Source: Proteles cristata cristata (Eukaryota > Chordata > Mammalia > Carnivora > Hyaenidae). From it: a stretch of DNA of 64,000 bases. The notes beneath the pieces were generated by a model. It was not told the DNA's origin, ran no database searches, and was given only the letters and a program-made list of their open reading frames with translations. The stretch is from positions 992,001 to 1,056,000 of the forward strand of contig JAESUZ010002552.1 of NCBI GenBank assembly GCA_017311185.1. Direction: 5' to 3'. Each line of letters begins with the position of its first letter. Position 1 is the first letter of the stretch. Shown piece after piece: positions 56,027 through 64,000 of the stretch. The translations under genes and the position numbers were made by a program.

Positions 56027-56440
56027 CATTCATTCATTCATTCATTCATTCATTCCACAGAGGGCCCTTCTGTGGCTGTCTCTGGGCTCACCACTGGGGA
56101 AGGAGCAGGATTAAGGCACAGTCTCTCATCTCATCCACATGTGGTCAAGGGCAGGCAGAGGCTGGGGAACACAACAAGCCATGTTCAGGACTTTGGGCTT
56201 GATCCTGAAGACAGTGACTAGAAGCCATTTGAGGGTGTCATTCAAGGGGGTGACATGATCAGATTTATGACTTCATTATGTAACCATAGCTGCTGGAGAA
56301 TGAATGGAGTAAGGCAGGGCTGTAAAAATGGTGGCCTTGAATGGCCCATGTGATGTCGCCATGGTCATCATGAGTGCGCCATTGCTGGAGAGGAGAATTG
56401 GGAAAAGAACTTGGATAAGGGATGAAGTCCTGAGTAAAAT
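56027..56440 (-). repeat. L2 LINE 3' part with (CATT)n tail
   Basis: The (CATT)n run at 56027-56055 is the reversed L2 terminal tandem. It is followed by 'gtggctgtctctgggctcac', then 'ggcttgatcctgaagacagt' and 'ggtgacatgatcagatttat', in the expected reversed order. The CATT run has expanded to about seven units and may be variable. Confidence 0.68.
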
Positions 56441-57239
56441 CTCTGCTTCCTGGTCCCCTGGTAGCAGCATAAAAAGTTAGCCACGGTCCCTAACTGCAGG
56501 ACAAACCAAGCCTAAATCTGAGGTCTTCTTCCTCTTTGCTTCTTCGTGGAGTGAGAGGGGTGGGGGACGTCCCTGCCCGTCTGTACTCCTGCCCTGATTC
56601 TTGACTGTTGTCCCCCCCAATGGGGACCTCTGGGATTGCATCTGTCACATGCACCTACAGCAGAAAACACCACCCCCTCCAGGCTCCAGTGCCACACGTC
56701 CCCCCTCTCATACCAAGAAGGGCCCCAGGGCAGCCCCGATCGACCTCCATTGCTATGACCTCCTTGTTCTGTGATTTGGATGTTCATCCTTCCCAGGGTC
56801 ACCCCTGCTGTCCCAGATACTTCCTCAGGCACCTACTGACAAAGGCCGCAGAGGGACAAGGTTGCCTTTCAAAGAAGTGGTCCCCGGCCAGTAATATCTC
56901 AGACTGCGGTTATAGACAACACAGACAGGGGTGAATATGGGCCATAAAAGCAAGAGGCAACATGTGACATTTAATTCAAGATTAAAAGAATTCGTCAATT
57001 GGAGCTGATTGTGCTCATCCAGATGTCACCAGAAACAGCTGTAAGCCATCTGCCGGAGTGGGTACCACCAGCTGGAGCCGTTCTCCTTAAGAACCTGGCT
57101 CTGCTTTTCTCCACAGCGGGAAGGTAGAGCTGAGGTTGGAGGCCAACCCATGTGACAGGGACTGATGGAGGCAGAAGTGGCAGCGGCTGAGAAGAGGAGC
57201 AGGCAGGGACCCCCTCCGCCTCCCTCCTCCCCACCTCCG
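56441..57239. other. Unique sequence, nothing firmly recognised
   Basis: No gene. A small AT-rich patch around 56965-57020 ('atttaattcaagattaaaag', 'aattcgtcaattggagctga') may be conserved. Confidence 0.4.
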
Positions 57240-57580
57240 GGGCCTTGTTTATGCTAACAAAGGCGAGTAATGAATTACTGATAAGTGGCCTCTTTTAAAA
57301 GGAAATTATTCAAGAGAGCAGGTGAGATTCTGCAGACATTCATCTTCCCAGCTCTGTAAGACTGGCTGGGAGGTGGGGAAAGGTAAGGGAGATGATTTAT
57401 GCCCAGGGCCCTTCATCCGTCACTCGGGGCTTCCGCAGCAATGGGGAAGTAGGATTGATGGGTCCCCAGTCTCAGGCTGGCGGTGTGGTGGGAAGCCCCC
57501 CGCTCTATCTCATTAGCCAGGCCAACAAAGCTGAGAGCCACGGGGTGGGGCGTGAGGGCCTGGCAACGATGTGATACCAA
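57240..57580. other. Candidate conserved non-coding element
   Basis: Repeat-free block with a palindromic AGTAATGAATTACT at 57266-57279, which contains TAATGAATTA, the spacing of a paired-class homeodomain dimer (P2-type) site. Several CpGs and 'ctcattagccaggccaac' follow. A regulatory role is inferred, not shown. Confidence 0.35.
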
Positions 57581-58399
57581 GGGCCAGTCACAGCGAGGGG
57601 CGGGGCAGGGGGTAGATTCACTTTGCTCCCAGAAGATGCTTTATCCCCCTGCATTCAGGTCCTAGCAGGGAAAATGCCCTCGAGGCAGCTCAGAGCAGAG
57701 GAGGGATCTAGAGACTTGGGGCCATGAGCCCTAAGGCAGCACCTTGCAAAAGTAAAGCAAAGCTGGGCCTTGCAGGAGGCCTGGCACCAGGCAGGCCCAG
57801 CTCTGCCCCTCGCCCCTCATGGCCACGATTTCATAAGACGAGTAAACAGGAAATTGCAAACCAGCAGACCTGCCCCCCCTCCACCCCCGGGCAATAGTCA
57901 GACATGTTTTCTTGTGCACCGTGTGGGTGCACATCATATTTTAGATCTGACTTCACTGTCAGCTTTAAAAGAAAACTCAGAGAGCTGGCTTCCTGGAGAA
58001 ACAATCAGAAGATCTTGCAATCAGCTGGACTAAATACAGCTGCTCCCGTGCTGAGGCACACATTGTCCACTTTGCTGTCAGCCCCATGGGTGCCTGATCC
58101 CTCCCTCAGCCCCGAGCTTGCACCCCCTTCCCTACTCTCCGCGGCATCTGTCCGAGGTCTCAAAGCCTTTGCTGCTTCCAGCCCTGGGTGGGCCCCGCCT
58201 GACTTCACACAAGTAAAACCGGCCACAGCCTTGCTTGGTGTCTGCATCGTGCCCCACGGGCCCCTCGCCTCCTATCCTGGGGCTCCCCTCTCCATGTTGA
58301 GCTGTGGACACTGCGGGACCCCTCTCAGCACCCACACTCATACAACCTAAAAGTGCCAGGGAGTTAATATGCAGTGAGGCAAAACTTTGATCCATGGGA
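57581..58399. other. Unique sequence, nothing recognised
   Basis: Open frames of up to 148 codons (57904-58350, plus) without a domain; no repeat recognised before the LTR-like end. The LTR 5' boundary may lie in the last 100 bases. Confidence 0.4.
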
Positions 58400-58654
58400 A
58401 ATGGGAGCTAGTGGAAAATTCTTCCTTTTCTCCCTCACCACGGATGCTCCTGAGATGTACAGCTTCTTGAAGTGGTCTTGCAAGATTGAGCAATCAGTCG
58501 TACTTGGCAGTAGCCAGCTCAGTTATGTGTCCTCATAGTGGCTCTCCTCTCCCTGCCTCCTCCTCCTCCTTGGGATTGCACTCCCTAATAAAAAAGTAGC
58601 TAGTGCGTGGGCCATTGCTTCAGTCTCTGCTCTTTGGATATTGAGGCCAAGACA
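58400..58654 (+). mobile_element. LTR-like 3' end (ERV-L/MaLR class)
   Basis: This has the layout of the 3' half of an LTR: a CT-rich stretch (58545-58570), an AATAAA at 58587-58592, a short R/U5-like tail and a CA terminus at 58653-58654, next to a primer-binding-site-like sequence. The 5' limit is not clear. Family not assigned. Confidence 0.5.
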
Positions 58655-58655
58655 T

Positions 58656-58673
58656 TGGTATCCAGAATGGTTC
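58656..58673 (+). other. Possible retroviral primer-binding site
   Basis: Begins TGGTATCCAGAATGG, one base after the LTR-like terminus. It resembles, with several mismatches, the complement of a tRNA-Leu 3' end, the primer type known for the ERV-L group. Position and TGG start support it; the mismatches limit confidence. Confidence 0.4.
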
Positions 58674-59559
58674 TAGACACCTGCCCCTCAAGGTGGAATT
58701 TTGGAGTTGGGTTGCTCATCGGGGTCTGGCATTAAGGACCCCATCGCTCGGTGATCAGATGGATGGAAAAACCCTGGTGTGCAGAGGCATCACTTATTAG
58801 AACTTTCATCTGTGGAATCCTAGACAGACATGCAGATGTAAGGCACTGGGATATGCTGGGGCCATGGTACCTGGACACTATTGGAGCAATAGGAATAGGA
58901 ATGATTGTGCAGCACAAATGCTCTTGTCAACTGTGTTTTGAAAGCCTTAGGGGAAAAAAAGAAAACATAGGCTCTTGCTAACTCAAGCACAGAACCCTGA
59001 AATCCGGGATGGGAATGTATGGATGGGTGAGCCTGAGAATCTGAAATCTCCAGGGTCCTGGCCACTTCAGGCTGGCAAATGGAAATACCCTTCTCTTGAC
59101 AGAGGGAGAAGCGTCCCCTGGCCTGGAGAGCATGTGGTGACATCACCTGAGAGAGGTGCCTTTCAAGATGATTCTTGTTTTCCTCAAAATCTGCCCCCTC
59201 ATCATTTGTTGCATCCAGGCAAATGACCAGGGTTAAGTCTCGAAAGAGCCTGAGCTGGAAAGTATAGTCCTGCTCCAGGAGGAAAGAGCTTAGATGCTGA
59301 ATGAATGGCGGGTCCTGACTGGTGGAAACCACCAGGGCTAGATGAGCACAGGTGGACATGGATGTGACAGTGTTGGGTAGAGAAAGGTGGGGGTGGGGGG
59401 AACATGGGGCTAAATTTACGGGAGCATTTAGTACATGGGAGCACTCACCCTGGACTCAGGATGGTGTCAGCTCTGAGCTGTTCCTGATAGTATGAACGTG
59501 GCTATGACAAAGGGCTATAGAAATTGAGTAGAAATGCCAGAACTTTCTTGGTAGAGCAT
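58674..59559 (+). pseudogene. Possible ERV internal (gag-like) remnant
   Basis: Sequence between the primer-site-like motif and the next LTR-like end, broken by stops in all plus frames. The best plus-strand fragment is 58975-59226 (83 codons). A 179-codon open frame on the minus strand (58820-59359) is probably a chance shadow. I recognise the gag region only by position and general layout. Confidence 0.35.
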
Positions 59560-59775
59560 TGAAGGAGTCATGAGGCTCAGAGAGGCTTCTAGAATGTATT
59601 TTCTATGTAGGACCTGGAAACCGCTGTCAACCATTGTTATAGTTGACTCGTGTTCTCTGAAAAGATACGGCGAAGCCCTAGCAGGCTTCTGGCCTCCAGA
59701 ACTGCAAGAGAATAAATTTCTGTTGTTTGAAACCTCCTGCTTCTGGTATTTGGTTCTGGCAGCCCTAGGAAAGTC
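59560..59775 (+). mobile_element. MaLR-like LTR 3' half
   Basis: 'ttctggcctccagaactgca' followed by AATAAA at 59711-59716, 'tttctgttgtttgaaacc' and 'ggttctggcagccctagg' is the ordered end of an MLT1-type LTR. It lies between the gag-like and pol-like remnants, so it is either an insertion or the 3' LTR of a separate short element. Confidence 0.55.
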
Positions 59776-60078
59776 CAGGAGTGCCTAGAGGAACCCCAGC
59801 CACCCCCTTTATAAGGGGATGCCCTAGTGGGGATTGGCTTGGGGGAGACAAGAGGAGCACCCGTAGGCTGGAGCTGATGGTGAAACTTGGCTCCCTGTTC
59901 CTAATGGACATAGTAGGATTCTGGAAGCGCAGAGGCCAGGTAGGGGCATGGCAGCATCAGAGACAAAATGGACGGCAAGGCTAGAACGGTGTCAGGAATA
60001 CGTGGTGATGACTGATCGGCCATGATGAAAGAAAAAGGGACAGGAGGCAAGGGTGATGGTTAACTTGCATAATTTTTT
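59776..60078. other. Unassigned, perhaps ERV internal sequence
   Basis: No frame or repeat that I can name. By position it may be part of the ERV-L-like internal region. Confidence 0.3.
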
Positions 60079-60302
60079 TTTAATTTTTTTTTTAATGTTT
60101 TATTTATTTCTAGGAGAGAGAGAGAGAGAGACAGCGTGAGCAGGGAGGGTCAGAGAGAGAGGGAGTCACAGACTGAAACAGGCTCCAGGCTCTGAGCTGG
60201 CAGTCAGCACAGAGCCTGACGCGGGGCTCGAACCCACGAACCGCGAGATCATGACCTAAGCGAAAGTTGGACGCTTAACCAACTAAGCCACCCAGGCACC
60301 CC
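60079..60302 (-). mobile_element. Felid CAN SINE, young subfamily
   Basis: Reverse SINE with T-tail, TATTTCTAGGAGAGAG junction, GAGCTGGCAGTCAGCAC insertion and head GCCACCCAGGCACCCC. Target copies TAACTTGCATAATTTTTT (60061-60078 and 60303-60320) are perfect. It interrupts the ERV region. Very similar to the copy at 19893-20117. Confidence 0.95.
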
Positions 60303-60559
60303 TAACTTGCATAATTTTTTAAAAGATGTCAAGAAATGGTGAGTGGGAGGATGCCATCGGACTCTCCCTTGGTTTCCAGATCTAAGGCCAGACCCAGGGT
60401 CCACTGGTAAAAAGAGAAGAGAGTCCTTTTGAGGAAAGACTATCCAAGGCCACCACAAATGTATACAATACATACTCCTCCAGTCTCTTCCCAAAGGACC
60501 TACAGCCATTTGCCAGAGTAACTGCATGGAGGGAAGGGCAAGTTCACCCACAATTCTAG
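60303..60559 (+). other. Probable ERV-L internal sequence before pol
   Basis: Short open pieces on both strands. By position this would be the protease end or the start of reverse transcriptase; I see no surviving active-site motif. Confidence 0.33.
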
Positions 60560-61400
60560 GGCCTATTGGGTACCGGATCTGAGCCAACCCTGACAAGAGA
60601 CTTGACTCACCATCGTGGTCTTCCAGTTAGTGTGGGGGCTTCTGGAGCTCAGGTGGCAAAATGGACTCTGATCCAAGTCTGCCTTTGTGTGGATCCATGG
60701 GCCAACCCCGTGGTTATTTCCCTGGTTCCTGAGTGTGTAATTGGGCTATATAGACTAAGGAGCTGGCAGAAGCCTCACATTAGGTTCCACACATGTGAAC
60801 GAAGGGCCATTATGGTAGGATGGGCCAAGTGGGAGGCTCTGAAACTACCCTCCAGCTCAGTTCCAGCCAAGATAGTAAATCAGAAGAATTATTGCCACAT
60901 TGTGGGAGAAATTGCAGACATTAGTGCCACCATTAAAAACTTAGAGGATGTAGAATTGGTGCTCCCCATCACATCCTCATTCGGCTCACCATTCTGGCCC
61001 TGCTAAAACCAAATTGATCACGGGGAATGGCTGTGGACGAGCATAAACCTAACCAGGTGGCAGCTTCGACTGCAGCTCCCATGCCAGATGTGGTACTTTT
61101 ACTAGAGTGGGTCAAATAGCCCCTGGCATTTGTATGAGGCTATTGATCAAACAAATACCTGCTTCCCCATCTATAGGGAGGATCAAAAGCAGTTCATTTT
61201 CATGTGCTGGGGATACATTTGTTGTCTTCCCGCAGGGCTATGCTAACTCTCTTGTTCTCTGTCACAATGTGGTCCAAAGGGAACCCAATCATCTTGAATT
61301 CTGCAGAACATCACACCGGTTCACTGCAATGATGACTTCATGCACATTGTACCCAGATGCCCTGGTAAGATACTCGTTAACCACCAGTAGAAGATAACCA
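60560..61400 (+). pseudogene. ERV-L-like pol remnant: reverse transcriptase
   Basis: Plus-strand pieces 60566-61006 and 61107-61397 resemble the reverse transcriptase of class III endogenous retroviruses (ERV-L). A conserved FPQGYAN stretch lies near 61222-61246. The catalytic box follows at 61325-61336 as CNDD, with the first two positions changed from the usual aromatic-X-Asp-Asp form, and lies in a different frame from the FPQGYAN part. Between the two pieces there is a stop after 61006. The enzyme is dead. Confidence 0.72.
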
Positions 61401-62300
61401 GACCAAAATCTGGGGGCCTGCCACATCGCTGATGTTGCTAGAGGTCTAAGAGCATGCAACATTCCAGAACCTCCCCTCTAAGGCAAAAGACAAATTGTCA
61501 CATCGCATTCCTCCTGCCACTAAGAGAGAGGCACAGTGCTTGGTGGGTCTCTGGATTTCTGAGTCAGTCTACAGCACATTTGGAGATAGCCCTCTGGCTC
61601 ATTTATTGTGTGACTTGAAAAGCTACCAGTTTTGAGGGGGCCCCAAGCAAAAGAAGGCTCTGCAAGGGGTTCTGCCCCTGGTGCAAGCTGTCCCAGCTCT
61701 GGGATTGTATGTCCCATCAGGCCGGAGGACACTGTAGGTATGTGTGATAGGGAAAGATGCTGTGAAGAGTCTTTGGCAAAGCCCTGTTACAGGAGATATA
61801 GTGCATACCCCCCTGGGGTTCTGGAACATGGCTGCACTTTCAGAAGCTCCTTTTAGTGTGCTTCTGTGCCCTAGTGGAGACCGAGCCCACCCGACACCAA
61901 GTGACTGTGAGACTCACGCTAGTCGCCACGGGCCAACTCCTTACCGGGTCCACTGAGTCATGGAGTCAAGCAGACAGAGTCCCTTGTATGGTGGAAATGG
62001 TATATTCAGGAAGAGGACTTCATGGGATTGGAAGGCACAAACAAATGAACGGATAAAGAGATCCCTGTATCATTGACCTCTACTGTACGAACCCCTCACC
62101 CCCAACTTACACCTGTGGACTCCTGCGGGAGATCCCTACAACTGACCAACAGAGAGAGAAAGAACCAGGACCTGGACAACACAGAGGCCAGCACGTCATG
62201 TTGGTGGAAACATGGCCCAAAGATCAGTGGTGGCAAATCCTACCAGTGGGCAGAGCCATGACTTGTGAGTACACTTGGTTGTCCAGTCCTTACAGAGGGA
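61401..62300 (+). pseudogene. ERV-L-like pol remnant: connection and RNase H
   Basis: Pieces 61632-61856, 61856-62056 and 62073-62261 on the plus strand are in the order expected after reverse transcriptase. ALVETEPTRHQVTVRL, seen across the first two pieces, fits the RNase H-proximal region of ERV-L. Frames shift several times; no active-site set is visible. Confidence 0.58.
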
Positions 62301-63030
62301 AATGTGACCTGAAGTATAAATATACATGGACACCTGGGTGGTGGTGAGTAGCCTGGATGTTGAGTCAGGACTTAGAAAGAATGTTATTGAAAGATCAGGG
62401 ATCAAGAGGCCTTGGCAAGGAGTATATGGATGGACAAAGATCTGCATGTTGGTACCACCAGAAACATCTACAGCAGAGTCGACTCACCAATCAGGTGGAA
62501 AAGATGATTCCTCCTGGAGATGTCAGCCAGCCTCTCTCATCAGTCACCTGGGAGCAGGTACAGAGTGATGATGGTGGTGGGAAGAGTGGAGGCCACGTGT
62601 GGGCCAACATCATGGGCTCCCTCTTACCAAGACTGATCTTGCAACTGCCACAGCTGAATATACAAACTGTCAGCAATAGAGACTGACACTGAGTCCTAAA
62701 TATGGCGCCCTTCCTTAAGGAGACTGGTCACTTGTTGGCAGGTGGATTGCACCAGCCTCCTTCAGAAGGGGCAGCAATTTACCCTTACTACTCTGGACAT
62801 AGGCCTGCCTTCCCTGTCCACAGACGCTCCACTACTAACCAGCATCTGGAGGTGTACAAAACACCCGATATCCCACATGACGTTGTCTCAAACCAAGGAA
62901 CCAAGTCACCCAGGGAGGTGTACCAATAAAAGCATGGTCATGGGATCCATGGTCTTGTCATGTACTTATCACCCTGAAGCAGCCGACCTTAAAGAGTGGT
63001 GGAATGTCACATTAAGCTAAGGTATCAGCT
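62301..63030 (+). pseudogene. ERV-L-like pol remnant: integrase
   Basis: Overlapping plus frames 62702-62929 and 62742-63020 carry an integrase catalytic-core remnant. The first catalytic Asp is visible in 'QVDCTSLLQ' near 62740. The second catalytic position reads Asn instead of Asp (codon 62891-62893, SNQGT). The third, Glu, is kept in HPEAADLKEWWN (codon 62994-62996). A frame change between the second and third positions separates them. Not functional. Confidence 0.72.
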
Positions 63031-63730
63031 TAGGGACAGTAGCCCTGAGGAGTGGATATATGTGCTGGAATGATGGCTCATATATGGTATTGTGTCCCCA
63101 GCAGCTAGAATGCACAGAGATGGGGACCAGTGGGTAGACATAGGAGTGGTCTTCTCACCACGACTCCCAACAACCCACTGGAGAAATCTGTGCCTCCTTT
63201 CCGTGCAAACTTCAGCTCTTTTGGATTAGAGGTCCCGGTTCCTGGTGATGAATGCTTCTGCCAGTGGACAAATTAAGGATAATACTAAACTTGAAGTTGT
63301 ATCAACTACCTCGATACTCTGGGCTCTCTGTGCCAATGGATTAGCAGGGAAAGAAGGCAGTCAACAGATTGGCAGGATTATTCACCCTGACATCAACCAT
63401 AAGGAGCTAGGGTTTTCGTATACACTGGGAGCAGGGAGAAGTGTGTCTGGAACTCAGAAGACCTGTTGGGGCATCTCTTGGTGCTTCTGTAATGACAGCC
63501 ATGACTGAACAAGGTCAAGGCCATTAGAAGCCCCAACTCCTCAGGGATGAAAGGCCAGCTCCCCCAAGGCAAGCAACCTAGATGAGTTAAGGTACTGGCC
63601 AGGAGGAAGGCAAACCTAGGATGGAGGATGGAGAAAGTGGATGGTGATTATACATTACAGCCTCAGGACCAGACACAGTTTCTTTCCTCTTGCCTTAAGT
63701 CTCTTTAAGATTATATCTGGTCACCATCTT
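63031..63730 (+). pseudogene. ERV-L-like 3' internal region, possible dUTPase
   Basis: An 87-codon frame (63245-63508) lies after integrase, where ERV-L elements are known to carry a dUTPase domain instead of an envelope gene. The tail of this frame and the following 150 bases fit that position, but motifs are badly eroded. No 3' LTR is seen before the next SINE. Confidence 0.45.
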
Positions 63731-63957
63731 TTTTTAAAGTTTATTTATTTATTATTTATTATTAAGAGAGAGCATGAATGAGAGTGGTGGGAGGGGCAAA
63801 GGGGGGGGGAGAGAGAGAGAGAGAGAGAGAATCCCAAGCAGGCCGCACACTGTCAGCGCAGTGCCCAATGAGGGGCTCGAACTCACAAACTGTTAGATTA
63901 TGACCTGAGCTGAAATGAGAGTTGGATGCTTAACCAACTGAACTACTCAGGTGCCCC
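63731..63957 (-). mobile_element. CAN SINE
   Basis: Reverse SINE with AGTTTATTTATTTATTATTTATT tail region, a long (GA)n stretch and a mutated head ('gaactactcaggtgcccc'). Target copies TCTGGTCACCATCTT (63716-63730) and TCTGACCACCATCTT (63958-63972), one mismatch. Confidence 0.93.
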
Positions 63958-63972
63958 TCTGACCACCATCTT

Positions 63973-64000
63973 GAGGGGGACTCTGTGACCAATTATGCTT
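63973..64000. other. Window end, unassigned
   Basis: The last 28 bases follow the SINE target copy and continue the flanking sequence; nothing can be said of them. Confidence 0.5.

Noticed and set aside
58820..59359. 179-codon minus-strand open frame
   Set aside because: It lies antisense to the ERV-like remnant, has no domain and is best explained as chance.
11430..63957. tRNA-like heads with A and B boxes at many sites
   Set aside because: They belong to tRNA-Lys-derived CAN SINEs; none folds as a complete tRNA with a normal anticodon arm and acceptor stem.
5760..63957. Regularly recurring sequence that could look like a CRISPR-type or tandem array
   Set aside because: The recurrence is dispersed SINE copies in both orientations with unrelated flanks and target duplications, not an array.
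1..64000. A previously undescribed gene system
   Set aside because: Nothing in the window goes beyond repeats, fossil elements and candidate non-coding elements; I could not support a novel coding system.

Overview
This window reads as mammalian nuclear DNA from a cat-family carnivore. The main evidence is 29 copies or fragments of the tRNA-Lys-derived carnivore CAN SINE in its felid form (SINEC_Fc-like). The better-kept copies retain the tRNA-like head with A and B boxes, a CT-rich middle, an AATAAA-bearing A-rich tail and target-site duplications. Older mammalian repeats (MIR, L2, L1, MER5A, Tigger1, MaLR LTRs, an ERV-L-like element) fill much of the rest. I found no protein-coding exon, intact gene, CpG island, structural RNA gene or bacterial-type feature that I can defend. 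The open frames present are short chance frames in GC-rich DNA, shadows of repeats, or remnants of transposon proteins. I read the window as intergenic or intronic; I could not identify the locus.

Layout. (1) 1-26 kb is fairly GC-rich, mostly unique sequence with scattered MIR, L2, MaLR LTRs and SINEs. It includes AT-rich patches (about 7.07-7.31, 10.78-11.10 and 21.03-21.43 kb) that keep CpGs and homeodomain-type TAAT cores and look like candidate conserved non-coding elements. (2) About 27-40.1 kb is AT-rich and dominated by old antisense L1. It contains a nearly full-length broken Tigger1 transposon (31174-33810) that carries its own SINE, a MaLR LTR, and eleven SINEs between 30.3 and 40.1 kb, ten of them on the minus strand. 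(3) 40.1-58.4 kb is GC-rich again, with few SINEs, further conserved-looking patches (40.78-41.19 and 57.24-57.58 kb), two small tandem duplications, and a layered L2/MIR/SINE nest at 53.3-54.2 kb. (4) 58.4-63.7 kb carries a decayed class III endogenous retrovirus (ERV-L-like): an LTR-like end, a possible primer-binding site, a possible gag remnant, a reverse transcriptase remnant, an RNase H-like part, an integrase remnant and a possible dUTPase-like tail. It is broken by stops, frameshifts and substitutions and interrupted by a young SINE.

No operon or gene-gene relationship exists here. The useful biology is the insertion history and the candidate regulatory patches. Repeat family names come from pattern recognition without a database search, so family calls are firmer than subfamily calls, and ends are accurate to a few bases only where a target duplication is stated.
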